A stretch of 64,000 bases of DNA from JAVJRN01 sp040218415 (lineage in GTDB: Bacteria > Bacteroidota > Bacteroidia > Cytophagales > Cyclobacteriaceae): assembly GCA_040218415.1 (NCBI GenBank), contig JAVJRN010000067.1:1-64000 (forward strand), given 5' to 3'. The notes below the pieces were generated by a model. That model did not search any database, was not told where the DNA came from, and saw only the letters and a program-made list of their open reading frames with translations. The position numbers and the translations under genes were made by a program. Below are positions 26,561-35,544 of the stretch, piece after piece. The number at the start of each line of letters is the position of its first letter. Within the stretch, counting starts at the first letter, position 1.

Positions 26561-28660
26561 ATGAAGCCACAAGATTTTAAGCATGTCAATTATTTATGGG
26601 ATGATGAAAAGGCAAAGAGCCTAGGAGACAATCAAGTTGAATTATTTTTATACAGATCCAACATCCTGGGTGCTGATTTAAGAATTACCAACTATGGTGG
26701 CGGTAACACGAGCTGCAAGACCATAGAGAAGGATCCCTTAACCAACGAAGAAGTAGAAGTAATGTGGGTGAAAGGTTCGGGAGGAGATATCGGAACGTTA
26801 ACTCGCGCAGGAATTGCTGGATTATATACTGGTAGACTCAGAGACCTCAAAAATGTTTATAAGGGACTTCATGATGAAGATCGCATGGTTGGACTATTCA
26901 ATCATTGTATCTACGACCTAGACAGCAAAGCACCTTCTATTGATACACCACTTCATGGACTGCTTCCATTTAAGCACATCGATCACCTACATCCGGATGC
27001 ATTGATCGCGGTAGCGGCTGCTGAAGACAGTGAGAAAGTAACCAAAGAAATTTGGGGCGATACTATGGGTTGGGTGCCTTGGCAAAAGCCGGGTTTCGAT
27101 TTGGGACTCCAGTTGGAAAAATGTCTAAATGACAATCCAGGAATCCGAGGTATTGTGCTCGGTAGCCACGGTTTGTTCACATGGGGAGACACTTCGTATG
27201 AGAGCTATATCAATAGCCTTGAAGTCATAGAAATGGCTTCTGAATTCATTGAAAAGAAGATCAAAGAAAACGGAGAAGTCTTCGGAGGACAAAAAGTTGA
27301 AAGCCTACCTGCTGCAGAGCGTAAGGCAAAGGCTGTTCAATTGATGCCTTTACTGAGAGGACTTTGCTCTTCTGAAAACCGCATGATTGGTCACTTCAAT
27401 GATAGCGATGTGGTGTTAGAGTATATCAATAGCAACGATCTTGAGCGATTGGCTCCTATGGGTACGTCATGCCCGGATCACTTCTTGAGAACGAAAATTG
27501 CTCCTTTGGTATTGGAACTTGACAAAAATGAAGACTTGTCTGACTCTGCTGCTGTTTTGGCAAAATTAGAGCCGGCATTCGCGACTTACCGAGAAGGGTA
27601 TAAAGAATACTATGAAACATGCAAGCATGACAACAGTCCTGCCATGCGTGATCCGAATCCGGTCATCATTATATTCCCTGGAGTAGGGATGTTCAGCTTC
27701 GCGAAGAATAAGCAGACGACACGAGTGGCTAACGAATTTTACGTAAACGCCATCAATGTAATGAGGGGCGCTGAAGCGATCACTTCTTACACATCTTTGC
27801 CACGTCAGGAAGCATTCAATATTGAGTATTGGTTGTTGGAAGAAGCCAAGCTTCAGAGAATGCCAAAAGAAAAACCACTTTCTAGAAAAGTAGCATTCGT
27901 AACTGGAGCAGGCGGAGGAATAGGTAAAGCTATTGCAGATAAACTAGCTGCTGAAGGTGCTAATGTGGTACTTACGGATATAGCTGAAGATCGATTGAAA
28001 GAAGCATTAGCTACTTATGGTGGTGATACAGCATCTTATGCTGTGTGTGATGTGACTAATTCTGACTCTATCAAGGAAGCATACAATGCTGCTATTCTAG
28101 AATTCGGAGGAGTAGATATAGTAGTACACAGTGCTGGACTTGCCATTTCTAAGTCCCTTACCGACACTACTGAAAAAGACTGGGATCTACTTCAAAATGT
28201 TCTCGTAAAAGGCCAGTTCGACCTTGCTAAGCAAGCGACAGCCATCATGAGGCAGCAAAACTTAGGTGGTGATTTCGTATTCATCGCTAGTAAAAACGGA
28301 TTGGTTTCTGGGCCTAACAATGTAGGCTATGGTACTGCAAAAGCAGCACAGCTTCACATGACCAGATTGCTAGCAGCCGAGCTTGGCGCAGATAATATTC
28401 GAGTGAATGTGGTGAACCCTGATGGTGTAATCGTAGGTAGTAAGATTTGGGAAGGCGAATGGGCTGAAGGTCGAGCTAAGGCTTACGGCATCACGGTGGA
28501 GGAACTTCCTGCACACTACGCAAAAAGAAACCTACTAAATAAAATCATCTACCCAGCGGATATAGCGAACGGCGTTTTTTCACTTGCAGCTATTCTGGAT
28601 AAATCTACAGGTAACATCATCAATGTGGATGGTGGTATGGCCAACGCATTTGTTAGATAA
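26561..28660 (+). CDS. rhaEW: Bifunctional L-rhamnulose-1-phosphate aldolase / L-lactaldehyde dehydrogenase (RhaEW type)
   Basis: A 699-residue fusion enzyme. The N-terminal about 420 residues are a class II aldolase domain with the metal motif IDHLHPDALIAVA and GIVLGSHGLFTWG. It cleaves L-rhamnulose 1-phosphate to DHAP and L-lactaldehyde. The C-terminal about 260 residues are a short-chain dehydrogenase with NAD-binding VTGAGGGIGKAIADKLA and catalytic YGTAKAAQ, which oxidises L-lactaldehyde to L-lactate. The whole length matches the RhaD-aldolase/dehydrogenase family (TIGR02632 type, called RhaEW or YuxG). It is cytoplasmic. It is the first gene of the rhamnose group and is followed by an intrinsic terminator hairpin before rhaI. 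Confidence 0.95.
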   Translation: MKPQDFKHVNYLWDDEKAKSLGDNQVELFLYRSNILGADLRITNYGGGNTSCKTIEKDPLTNEEVEVMWVKGSGGDIGTLTRAGIAGLYTGRLRDLKNVYKGLHDEDRMVGLFNHCIYDLDSKAPSIDTPLHGLLPFKHIDHLHPDALIAVAAAEDSEKVTKEIWGDTMGWVPWQKPGFDLGLQLEKCLNDNPGIRGIVLGSHGLFTWGDTSYESYINSLEVIEMASEFIEKKIKENGEVFGGQKVESLPAAERKAKAVQLMPLLRGLCSSENRMIGHFNDSDVVLEYINSNDLERLAPMGTSCPDHFLRTKIAPLVLELDKNEDLSDSAAVLAKLEPAFATYREGYKEYYETCKHDNSPAMRDPNPVIIIFPGVGMFSFAKNKQTTRVANEFYVNAINVMRGAEAITSYTSLPRQEAFNIEYWLLEEAKLQRMPKEKPLSRKVAFVTGAGGGIGKAIADKLAAEGANVVLTDIAEDRLKEALATYGGDTASYAVCDVTNSDSIKEAYNAAILEFGGVDIVVHSAGLAISKSLTDTTEKDWDLLQNVLVKGQFDLAKQATAIMRQQNLGGDFVFIASKNGLVSGPNNVGYGTAKAAQLHMTRLLAAELGADNIRVNVVNPDGVIVGSKIWEGEWAEGRAKAYGITVEELPAHYAKRNLLNKIIYPADIANGVFSLAAILDKSTGNIINVDGGMANAFVR

Positions 28661-28677
28661 CCAACATCGATTAATAC

Positions 28678-28713
28678 ACCCATCATGAGCATTTGGTCGT
28701 GATGGGTTTTTTT
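28678..28713 (+). terminator. Intrinsic terminator between rhaEW and rhaI
   Basis: A GC-containing stem (ACCCATCA pairing with TGATGGGT, further extended inward) is followed at once by a run of seven T. It ends 23 bp before the rhaI start, leaving little room for a separate promoter. It may act as a partial terminator that lowers downstream expression. Confidence 0.8.
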
Positions 28714-28735
28714 AAAAAATCGAAAAGACCCTAAA

Positions 28736-30019
28736 ATGAACATTAACCAAGAACATATAAATGACTTCAACGACGGCTTGAGCGCTAGCAATAAAGCAGA
28801 AATTGATTTCTTAAGCAATCGTCTCTCGTCGGCAGGTCTCGATGTGGAGAGTATCATAACCAAGCTTGCAGAATTCCAAGTGGCCATACCCAGTTGGGCG
28901 CTAGGAGCTGGAGGTACACGATTTGGAAGATTTAGTGTCGGTGGTGAGCCTAGTAACCTTGAAGAAAAAATTGAGGATGTAGGTGTCATTCATGCACTGA
29001 CCAAAACAGCCGGAGCGGTATCCTTACATATTCCATGGGATATACCCTCAGACACTGAAGCGATCAAGCAGTTGGCAGATTCGCATGGCATACTTTTCGA
29101 TGCGATGAACTCCAACACCTTTCAAGATCAAGCTGATCAAGCGCATAGTTACAAATACGGATCTCTGAGTAACGTCAAGGACGGAAGTAGAAAACTGGCC
29201 ATCGAGCACAATTTGGAAGTGATCGAGTATGGAAAGAAGCTAGGTAGCAAAGCCCTGACCGTATGGCTTGCAGATGGAGCTTCTTTTCCGGGTCAAAACA
29301 ACTTTAGAAAGGTTTTTGAGAATACTCAAAAATCACTTCAAGAGATTTATGGACATATTCCAGAAGACTGGAAACTACTGGTAGAGTATAAGCCATATGA
29401 ACCGAATTTTTACTCCACAGTCATTATGGACTGGGGTACATCTTTGATGCTAGCTGAAAGTTGTGGCGAAAGAGCGCACACGCTCGTAGACTTAGGTCAT
29501 CACTTACCCAATACTAACATTGAGCAAATCGTATCAACTCTTTTGACGAGAGGAAGATTGGGTGGTTTCCATTTCAATGATAGCAAATACGGAGATGACG
29601 ACTTGACTTGCGGAAGTATCAAACCTTATCAGCTTTTCCTTATTTTCAATGAGTTGGTATTCGGGATGGATAACAACACAGCGGGTAATCCACCATTGTC
29701 GTGGATGATAGATGCAAGTCACAACGTGAAAGATCCTATTGAAGACCTCATGCAGTCTCTGGAAGCCATTAGTTTGGCTTATGCACAGGCACTGTTGGTT
29801 GATCATAAAGCTTTGGCGGAAGCTCAGCTCAATAATGACGTCACCTTGTGCCAGGAGATTTTGCAAAACGCATACAGGACTGATGTGCGGCCTTTGGTTG
29901 CCGCAGCAAGACAGAAATCTGGTGGCGCGCTTGATCCTTTAGGATTGTACCGAAACCTCAAAGTGAGGGAGACACTCATCAAACAGCGTGGTAGAAATAC
30001 GCTAGCAACAGGACTTTAA
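28736..30019 (+). CDS. rhaI: L-rhamnose isomerase (RhaI type)
   Basis: A 427-residue TIM-barrel isomerase converting L-rhamnose to L-rhamnulose. It resembles the RhaI/Pseudomonas stutzeri-type isomerases rather than E. coli RhaA. Recognisable pieces are IPSWALGAGGTRFGRF near the N-terminus, LTVWLADGASFPGQNNF, the metal/substrate segments LLVEYKPYEPNFYSTVI and HTLVDLGHHLPNTNIE, GGFHFNDSKYGDDDLTCGS, and the C-terminal ARQKSGGALDPLGLYR. It is cytoplasmic. It lies two bases upstream of the kinase gene, forming a tight unit. Confidence 0.93.
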   Translation: MNINQEHINDFNDGLSASNKAEIDFLSNRLSSAGLDVESIITKLAEFQVAIPSWALGAGGTRFGRFSVGGEPSNLEEKIEDVGVIHALTKTAGAVSLHIPWDIPSDTEAIKQLADSHGILFDAMNSNTFQDQADQAHSYKYGSLSNVKDGSRKLAIEHNLEVIEYGKKLGSKALTVWLADGASFPGQNNFRKVFENTQKSLQEIYGHIPEDWKLLVEYKPYEPNFYSTVIMDWGTSLMLAESCGERAHTLVDLGHHLPNTNIEQIVSTLLTRGRLGGFHFNDSKYGDDDLTCGSIKPYQLFLIFNELVFGMDNNTAGNPPLSWMIDASHNVKDPIEDLMQSLEAISLAYAQALLVDHKALAEAQLNNDVTLCQEILQNAYRTDVRPLVAAARQKSGGALDPLGLYRNLKVRETLIKQRGRNTLATGL

Positions 30020-30021
30020 TT

Positions 30022-31395
30022 ATGAAGGCAATCGCAGTATTTGATATCGGAAAAACCAATAAGAAGTTCTTCGTATTCGATCAGGAATTCAATCAACTCG
30101 AACATGAATATATCAGGTTTGATGAAATTCCAGATGATGATGGATTTCCAAGTGAAGATTTGGATAAACTGACCGATTGGATTTACACAACTTTTGACAA
30201 ACTATTAGCAAGCGGAAAATACGAGGTGGAGAGTCTGAATTTTTCCACCTACGGAGCTTCTATGGTCCACTTGGATGAAAATGGAAAACGGGTAGTTCCT
30301 TTTTACAATTACCTAAAACCTTTCCCCAAGCACCTAGAAGAACAATTTTTGGATTCTAATTTGAAAGAACAATTTGAATTGAATACTGCAAGTCCCTTTA
30401 TGGGTTTTCTCAATTCGGGACTACAGCTCTATTATCTCAAATATGAAAAGCCTGATCTTTTTGAAAAGGTTAAACATTCTCTACATCTCCCACAGTATCT
30501 AAGTAGCTTGTTTACGAATAGGTATGTGACGGATTACACCAGCTTGGGCTGCCATACAGGACTGTGGGATTTTCAGTCCAATGACTATGCCGACTGGGTA
30601 AAAGATGAAGGATTTGAGAAGTTACTAGCCCCTACAGTCCAGAGTACGCATTCCTCTGTGGTGGAAAGGAATGGTCATAAAGTGAGAGTAGGAGTAGGCG
30701 TGCATGATAGCAGTTCCACGCTCATTCCGTATATCAACTCTACAGATGAGCCCTTCGTTCTCATCTCTACTGGCACTTGGAGTATTTGTATGAATTTCTT
30801 CAATGAAGGAGCACTTACTTTTCGTGAATTAGATGGAGATTGTTTGAATTTCCTAAGCCTTAAAGGTACATCCTTAAAAGCTTCAAGGCTCTTTTTGGGC
30901 AAGCATCTAAGTGAGCAGGCGAGGTTGTTGAGTGATCATTTTGGCGTGGACTATCAATCGTATAAGTCACTCAAATGGGATAGTTCTTATGCCTCCAAGC
31001 GATCCGAAAAGCACCATTTGTTATTCGATCACAGTCTGATTCACCCAGAGAGATTTGGATATACCAACAATGAACAGGCTGATTTTTCAATGTTCGATTC
31101 TTACGAAGATGCCCTCTTCAACTTGTTTGATGAATTAACGGATCTTCAAATAGCATCGCTCAAATTGGCAATAGGTAAATCCGATATCAAGAAGATCTAC
31201 TTGGATGGTGGTATCAGTTCGAGTGTAGTATTTGTAGGTATGTTGGCACAAAAGCTACCCGAATTCGAGATTTATTCTACATCGTTTGCTTTGGGTTCTG
31301 CACTCGGAGCGGCTCTTTTATCAAATTATCGAACCTTATCCACTGGCTTTCTGACCAACAACTACAAAACCACAAAACACATAGCTGAAAAATGA
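30022..31395 (+). CDS. FGGY-family carbohydrate kinase, probable L-rhamnulokinase
   Basis: A 457-residue sugar kinase with the ASKHA/FGGY fold. The N-terminal phosphate loop AVFDIGKTNKKFFVFD, the nucleotide-binding VLISTGTWSICMNFF and the adenosine segment KIYLDGGISSSVVFVGML are clear. It belongs to the branch found beside RhaI and the RhaEW fusion in Bacteroidota, so phosphorylation of L-rhamnulose at O1 is the likely role. Family members also use fuculose and xylulose, so the assignment rests on context. Its start follows rhaI by 2 bp and its stop overlaps the next start by 4 bp (ATGA), indicating coupled translation. Confidence 0.88.
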   Translation: MKAIAVFDIGKTNKKFFVFDQEFNQLEHEYIRFDEIPDDDGFPSEDLDKLTDWIYTTFDKLLASGKYEVESLNFSTYGASMVHLDENGKRVVPFYNYLKPFPKHLEEQFLDSNLKEQFELNTASPFMGFLNSGLQLYYLKYEKPDLFEKVKHSLHLPQYLSSLFTNRYVTDYTSLGCHTGLWDFQSNDYADWVKDEGFEKLLAPTVQSTHSSVVERNGHKVRVGVGVHDSSSTLIPYINSTDEPFVLISTGTWSICMNFFNEGALTFRELDGDCLNFLSLKGTSLKASRLFLGKHLSEQARLLSDHFGVDYQSYKSLKWDSSYASKRSEKHHLLFDHSLIHPERFGYTNNEQADFSMFDSYEDALFNLFDELTDLQIASLKLAIGKSDIKKIYLDGGISSSVVFVGMLAQKLPEFEIYSTSFALGSALGAALLSNYRTLSTGFLTNNYKTTKHIAEK

Positions 31396-32675
31396 GACTT
31401 GAACTACTTCACCCTCGAAACCGCATAGCAACCATCATGGACTTGATCTACAAAAATGGGATGACGACCACATCCGGTGGAAATATCTCCATTTTGGATG
31501 AAGATGGTAATATGTGGATCACTCCAGCCGGTTATGATAAGGGAAACCTCACGCCAAAGGACATAGTCTGTGTCAAAGAAAATGGAGAGATCGAAGGAAT
31601 TCATAGACCTTCCTCTGAGTTTCCCTTTCATCAGGCTATCTACAAGAGACGTCCGGATATCAAATCTGTCATTCATGCACATCCACCGGCTTTGGTGTCT
31701 TTTAGTATCGTAAGGCAGATTCCTGATACCAATATTATTCCTCAGGCTAAGAAATTCTGTGGACATGTAGGGTATGCACCCTACGAATTACCTGGTAGTG
31801 ATGCGTTGGGTGATAGTATTGCCAATACTTTTGCGTCAGGCAGCAACTCTGTAATCATGGAAAACCACGGTACTGTGGTGGGTGGAGCCAATTTATTTGA
31901 GACATTTCAGCGTTTTGAATCATTGGAGTTTAGCGCAAGATCTATCATCAACTCCAAAAAGCTTGGTGGATATAAGACCCTGACTGATGAGCAAATTGAC
32001 CGCTTTGAAAATCAGGAAAATAATCTTCCAGAAGCTGGCGAGACTGTGCTTTACACCACTGAAAAGGAAATAAGGCATGAGATCTACACGTATGTGAAAA
32101 GGGCCTGCGAGCAAAACTTGATGATTAGCAGTCATGGGACTGTCTCCATGAGATGGAGAGGGAACGACTTTCTGATCACACCTACGAGCTTAAATAGAAG
32201 ATTTATTGGTCATTCAGATATTGTGAGGATTGAGAATGGTCAGCGGGAAAAGGGAAAGGTTCCTAGCAAGGCTGTGAAATTACATCAAGCCATATATGAG
32301 CAAAACCCTCATGTTAATTGTATTATCAATACACAACCTCCTGGGGTCATGGCATTTGGCATATCGCATACAAAGTTCCAGACTAGAACAATTCCCGAAA
32401 GCTATTTGCTCCTAAAAGACATCCCATACGTGGAATTTGGCGATCATCTGAACGGAAATGACACCTTACCAAAACTACTCTCTAAAGAAACGCCCATTGC
32501 CATCATTAAAAATGACAGCATAGTGGTCACTGGTAGTGATATGTTGGAGACATTTGATAGATTGGAAGTAGCAGAGTTTAGTGCTCAGTCGCTTATTGAA
32601 AGTTCGTTGCTTGGTGATCTTGTGGAGATTGGGCAGCAAGAGATTGACGATCTTGTTGAGAAATTTTTGAAATAA
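31392..32675 (+). CDS. Tandem class II aldolase/adducin-domain protein
   Basis: 427 residues made of two class II aldolase/adducin domains in a row. The first (about 1-210) has all the expected pieces: TTSGGNISIL, SSEFPFHQAIY, metal ligands His95 and His97 in IHAHPPAL, and MENHGTVVGG. The second (about 225-427) aligns region by region but has lost the metal site: N313-T314-Q315 stands where HAH should be and IKNDSIVVTG replaces ENHG. The second half thus looks like a non-catalytic, perhaps regulatory or oligomerising, domain. Known relatives act on fuculose- or ribulose-type phosphates. The substrate here is unknown; a back-up aldolase for 6-deoxyketose phosphates or a xylose/uronate side branch is possible. 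It is coupled to its neighbours by 4-bp and 1-bp overlaps. Confidence 0.85.
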   Translation: MRLELLHPRNRIATIMDLIYKNGMTTTSGGNISILDEDGNMWITPAGYDKGNLTPKDIVCVKENGEIEGIHRPSSEFPFHQAIYKRRPDIKSVIHAHPPALVSFSIVRQIPDTNIIPQAKKFCGHVGYAPYELPGSDALGDSIANTFASGSNSVIMENHGTVVGGANLFETFQRFESLEFSARSIINSKKLGGYKTLTDEQIDRFENQENNLPEAGETVLYTTEKEIRHEIYTYVKRACEQNLMISSHGTVSMRWRGNDFLITPTSLNRRFIGHSDIVRIENGQREKGKVPSKAVKLHQAIYEQNPHVNCIINTQPPGVMAFGISHTKFQTRTIPESYLLLKDIPYVEFGDHLNGNDTLPKLLSKETPIAIIKNDSIVVTGSDMLETFDRLEVAEFSAQSLIESSLLGDLVEIGQQEIDDLVEKFLK

Positions 32676-33826
32676 TGATGGAAGAATATATCAACCCAAA
32701 TTACCCCGACATTGATTATTTGAGAGCTAAAGCGAAAAAGCGAATTCCTGGATTTGCTTTTGACTACTTAGATGGGGGCTGCAATACTGAGGTTAACCTC
32801 AGGCGCAATACGGAAGAAATCAGAGCGCTTCAGTTAAAGCCATATTATCTAAGGGACGTCATTAGTCCAAGTCTGGAAACGGAATTATTTGGTAAAACCT
32901 ATTCTGCACCATTTGGGATATCTCCAATAGGGCTTCAGGGTCTCATGTGGCCAAAAGCTACCGAAATATTGGCGAAAGCTGCTTTTGATTACAATATCCC
33001 TTTCATTCTTAGCACAGTAGCTACAGCCAGTTTAGAGAAGGTGAGCGAGATCACCGAAGGGAATGCTTGGTTTCAGCTGTACCATCCGGCTGAAGATAGT
33101 TTGAGAAAAGATCTTTTGAAAAGAGCCCATGAGGCAGAATATCCAGTGTTGGTAGTGCTGTCGGATGTGCCATCATTTGGCTATCGAAGCAAGGAGATCA
33201 AAAATGGTCTGGCGATTCCTCCCAAAATGACATTGAGCAACATCGTGCAAGTAATGAGTCGTCCGAGTTGGGCACTGAATACACTTGCTACGGGCATACC
33301 TGAATTCAAAACACTCAAACCCTACATACCAAAAGGAATGAGCCTGAAGCACTTGGGTCTTTTTATGAATAAAACATTCGACGGAAGGCTCAGCGAAGAA
33401 CGCCTAAAAGTCATCCGCGATCAATGGAAAGGAAAGCTGGTGATGAAAGGGGTGGCGAGTGAAGAGGATGTAGAGAAATGCGTGAAAATGGGATTAGATG
33501 GGGTCATGGTTTCCAACCATGGAGGCAGGCAATTGGATCATGGACAATCATCCATCGAGTCTATGCGTCCGATAGTCAATTCCTACAAAGGAAAAATCAA
33601 AATAATGATGGATAGTGGCATTAGAACAGGTCCAGATATTGCTTCAAGCTTAGCCGCAGGAGCCGAATTTACATTCTTGGGCAGGTCTTTCATGTATGGC
33701 GTAGCTGCGTTAGGTAAGCATGGCGGGAATCACACCATATCCATTCTCAAGAGACAACTCAAGCAAGTATTGGATCAGGTTTGTTGCCAAACGCCACATG
33801 ACTTACCCAATCACTTGATTAAATGA
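32675..33826 (+). CDS. FMN-dependent alpha-hydroxy-acid dehydrogenase, probable L-lactate dehydrogenase
   Basis: A 383-residue TIM-barrel flavoprotein of the LldD/glycolate-oxidase family, which oxidises L-2-hydroxyacids to 2-oxoacids. Visible are the N-terminal IPGFAFDYLDGGCNTEVNLRRN, FGISPIGLQGLMWP, WFQLYHP, the flavin/substrate segment VMKGVASEEDVEKCVKMGLDG, the catalytic His in VSNHGGRQLDHGQSS, and the phosphate-binding MMDSGIRTGPDI with GRSFMYG. In this operon it fits conversion of L-lactate, formed by the RhaEW fusion, to pyruvate. The start overlaps the previous stop by one base (TAATG). Membrane association through the quinone pool is usual for LldD but is not visible here. Confidence 0.9.
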   Translation: MMEEYINPNYPDIDYLRAKAKKRIPGFAFDYLDGGCNTEVNLRRNTEEIRALQLKPYYLRDVISPSLETELFGKTYSAPFGISPIGLQGLMWPKATEILAKAAFDYNIPFILSTVATASLEKVSEITEGNAWFQLYHPAEDSLRKDLLKRAHEAEYPVLVVLSDVPSFGYRSKEIKNGLAIPPKMTLSNIVQVMSRPSWALNTLATGIPEFKTLKPYIPKGMSLKHLGLFMNKTFDGRLSEERLKVIRDQWKGKLVMKGVASEEDVEKCVKMGLDGVMVSNHGGRQLDHGQSSIESMRPIVNSYKGKIKIMMDSGIRTGPDIASSLAAGAEFTFLGRSFMYGVAALGKHGGNHTISILKRQLKQVLDQVCCQTPHDLPNHLIK

Positions 33827-33935
33827 AATGAATTTCAAAAACGACTTTTTGCTACTCAATATTTAAAGTTTGGAAGTCGCTCTTGCAAAAAGCTCATAGC
33901 CTATAAATGAATAATACCCCTAACCCAATAGCATT

Positions 33936-35324
33936 ATGACAAAAATGGAATTGAATGAGCAAGCCCAAAGTGGTGGCGAATTCGAAAGAGAACCGATTCC
34001 ACAGTCCAAACTGAAAGGTTGGAAAAGCTTTCTTGGAATGTATGCAGGTGAACATGCTGCTGGAACTGAGTTCATGATTGGCCCACTGTTTTTAGCTGCT
34101 GGAGCAAGTTTGTTTGATTTACTCATTGGCCTCTTTATAGGAAATATTCTTGCCCTTTTGACTTGGAGATACATTGTAGCCCCGATAGCCGTTTCCAAAA
34201 AGCTCACCTTGTATTTTCAGCTTGAAAAAATTGCGGGAGTGCAACTGGTAAAGGTTTACAATGTTGTGAATGGTGTTTTGTTCTGCTTTCTAGCTGGCGC
34301 CATGGTGACGGTTTCAGCCAGTGCGGTAGGAATACCCTTCGATGTTGTGTTTACAGTGCCTGACTCAATATTTGGGCTGAGCACATTTGGCTTTTCTGTC
34401 ATAGTCATTCTTGTAGGCTTGGTAATGACTGTAGTCGCTGCTGCTGGATATAACACGGTATCGTGGATGTCTAACATAGCCGCTCCTTGGATGATCGTGG
34501 TATTTGCCGCATGTGGAATAGCATCGCTGTACCAAATGGGAGTGACAAGTGTTGACGCCCTTATAGACGGTGCTTATTGGGACAAGGCAGTAGCCGTAGT
34601 ACAAGCAAAGAGTGGTAAAATTGATTTTGGCATTGGCAAAATCATCGTCTTCGCTTGGTTGTGTAATGGCGCGATGCACTTTGGAATGGCGGATCTTTCC
34701 ATCATGAGATTTGCAAAGGATGAAAAAGCCGGATGGGGGCCAGCTATTGGAATGTTTCTTGGACACTACATGGCTTGGATTTGCGCGGCTTTTTTACTTG
34801 CAGCACAGATACATTTGACTGGTGATACTTCAGCCAATCCTGGAGCGCTCGCTTGGGGTGCTATTGGTTGGACAGGAATAATTGTGGTGATAGTAGCCGG
34901 ATGGACTACCGCCAACCCAACCATTTACAGAGCGGGTCTTGCTTTCCAGAGTCTTATGCCAAAGGCAAAGAAATACATGGGAGTGCTGGTAGCCGGGGCA
35001 GTTGCCACTCTTGCGGGTATATTCCCAAGTCTTTCAGGTAAACTTTTGGATTTTGTTGGCCTATATGGAACCATATTAGGGCCTATGGGAGCGATCATTT
35101 TTGTGGATCACCATTTCTCAAAGTCCATGAATTTCACAAGTTATTTTGCAGAAGCCAAAGGCATAGCGATCAATTATTCAGTGTTGATAGCTTGGGTAAT
35201 TCCTGTGGCGATCGGACTTTATATGATCTTAAGCCTTGGCGTATTTGCTGCCTACATGGTGGTGCCATGCTGGATAGCATCCGGAGTTCTCTACATTCTA
35301 TTAATGAAATCTAAAAAAGCTTAA
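33936..35324 (+). CDS. NCS1-type (purine/cytosine permease-like) cation symporter
   Basis: A 462-residue inner-membrane transporter with about 12 hydrophobic helices. The N-terminal LGMYAGEHAAGTEFMIGPLFLAAGA and LIGLFIGNILALLTWRYI match the NCS1 (cytosine/purine permease) fold, and GWTTANPTIYRAGLAFQSL is the conserved mid-protein segment. Classical members carry nucleobases, allantoin or hydantoins with H+ or Na+. No nucleobase gene is nearby; it is embedded among rhamnose genes. The inferred substrate is a product or intermediate of the sugar pathway (rhamnose, lactate or an oligosaccharide-derived acid), which would be unusual for the family. It is followed after 2 bp by a small membrane-protein gene. 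Confidence 0.85.
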   Translation: MTKMELNEQAQSGGEFEREPIPQSKLKGWKSFLGMYAGEHAAGTEFMIGPLFLAAGASLFDLLIGLFIGNILALLTWRYIVAPIAVSKKLTLYFQLEKIAGVQLVKVYNVVNGVLFCFLAGAMVTVSASAVGIPFDVVFTVPDSIFGLSTFGFSVIVILVGLVMTVVAAAGYNTVSWMSNIAAPWMIVVFAACGIASLYQMGVTSVDALIDGAYWDKAVAVVQAKSGKIDFGIGKIIVFAWLCNGAMHFGMADLSIMRFAKDEKAGWGPAIGMFLGHYMAWICAAFLLAAQIHLTGDTSANPGALAWGAIGWTGIIVVIVAGWTTANPTIYRAGLAFQSLMPKAKKYMGVLVAGAVATLAGIFPSLSGKLLDFVGLYGTILGPMGAIIFVDHHFSKSMNFTSYFAEAKGIAINYSVLIAWVIPVAIGLYMILSLGVFAAYMVVPCWIASGVLYILLMKSKKA

Positions 35325-35326
35325 TT

Positions 35327-35488
35327 ATGGCGATCAAGACTATCAGCATATTAACTATAGTACTGGTTTTATTATTTCCAGTACTCACACTGATCGGATT
35401 ACTATCTTTTGATCAGATGAAATTATACATGCTTTTTGGAAGCATTGTATGGTTTGTTCTTGCTCCTTTTTGGATCAAAAAGGATTAG
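35327..35488 (+). CDS. 53-residue two-helix membrane protein
   Basis: A short gene starting 2 bp after the transporter stop: ATG at 35327, TAG at 35486-35488. The protein begins MAIKTISILTIVLVLLFPVL, has a second hydrophobic stretch (YMLFGSIVWFVLAPFW) and a lysine-rich end (IKKD). Two transmembrane helices with a short loop and tight linkage to a transporter are typical of small accessory subunits, as with other permeases that have partner peptides. No family is recognised, so an accessory or stabilising role for the NCS1 protein is an inference. Confidence 0.72.
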   Translation: MAIKTISILTIVLVLLFPVLTLIGLLSFDQMKLYMLFGSIVWFVLAPFWIKKD

Positions 35489-35544
35489 TATTTCTAAAAA
35501 ATAAAATACACTAAAAACTTTATTTAAGTCATAAAAACTCAACG

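Noticed and set aside
33842..33895. Inverted CGACTT/AAGTCG after the lactate dehydrogenase gene as a terminator
   Set aside because: The stem is only six pairs with a very long loop and no T-run at the right place.
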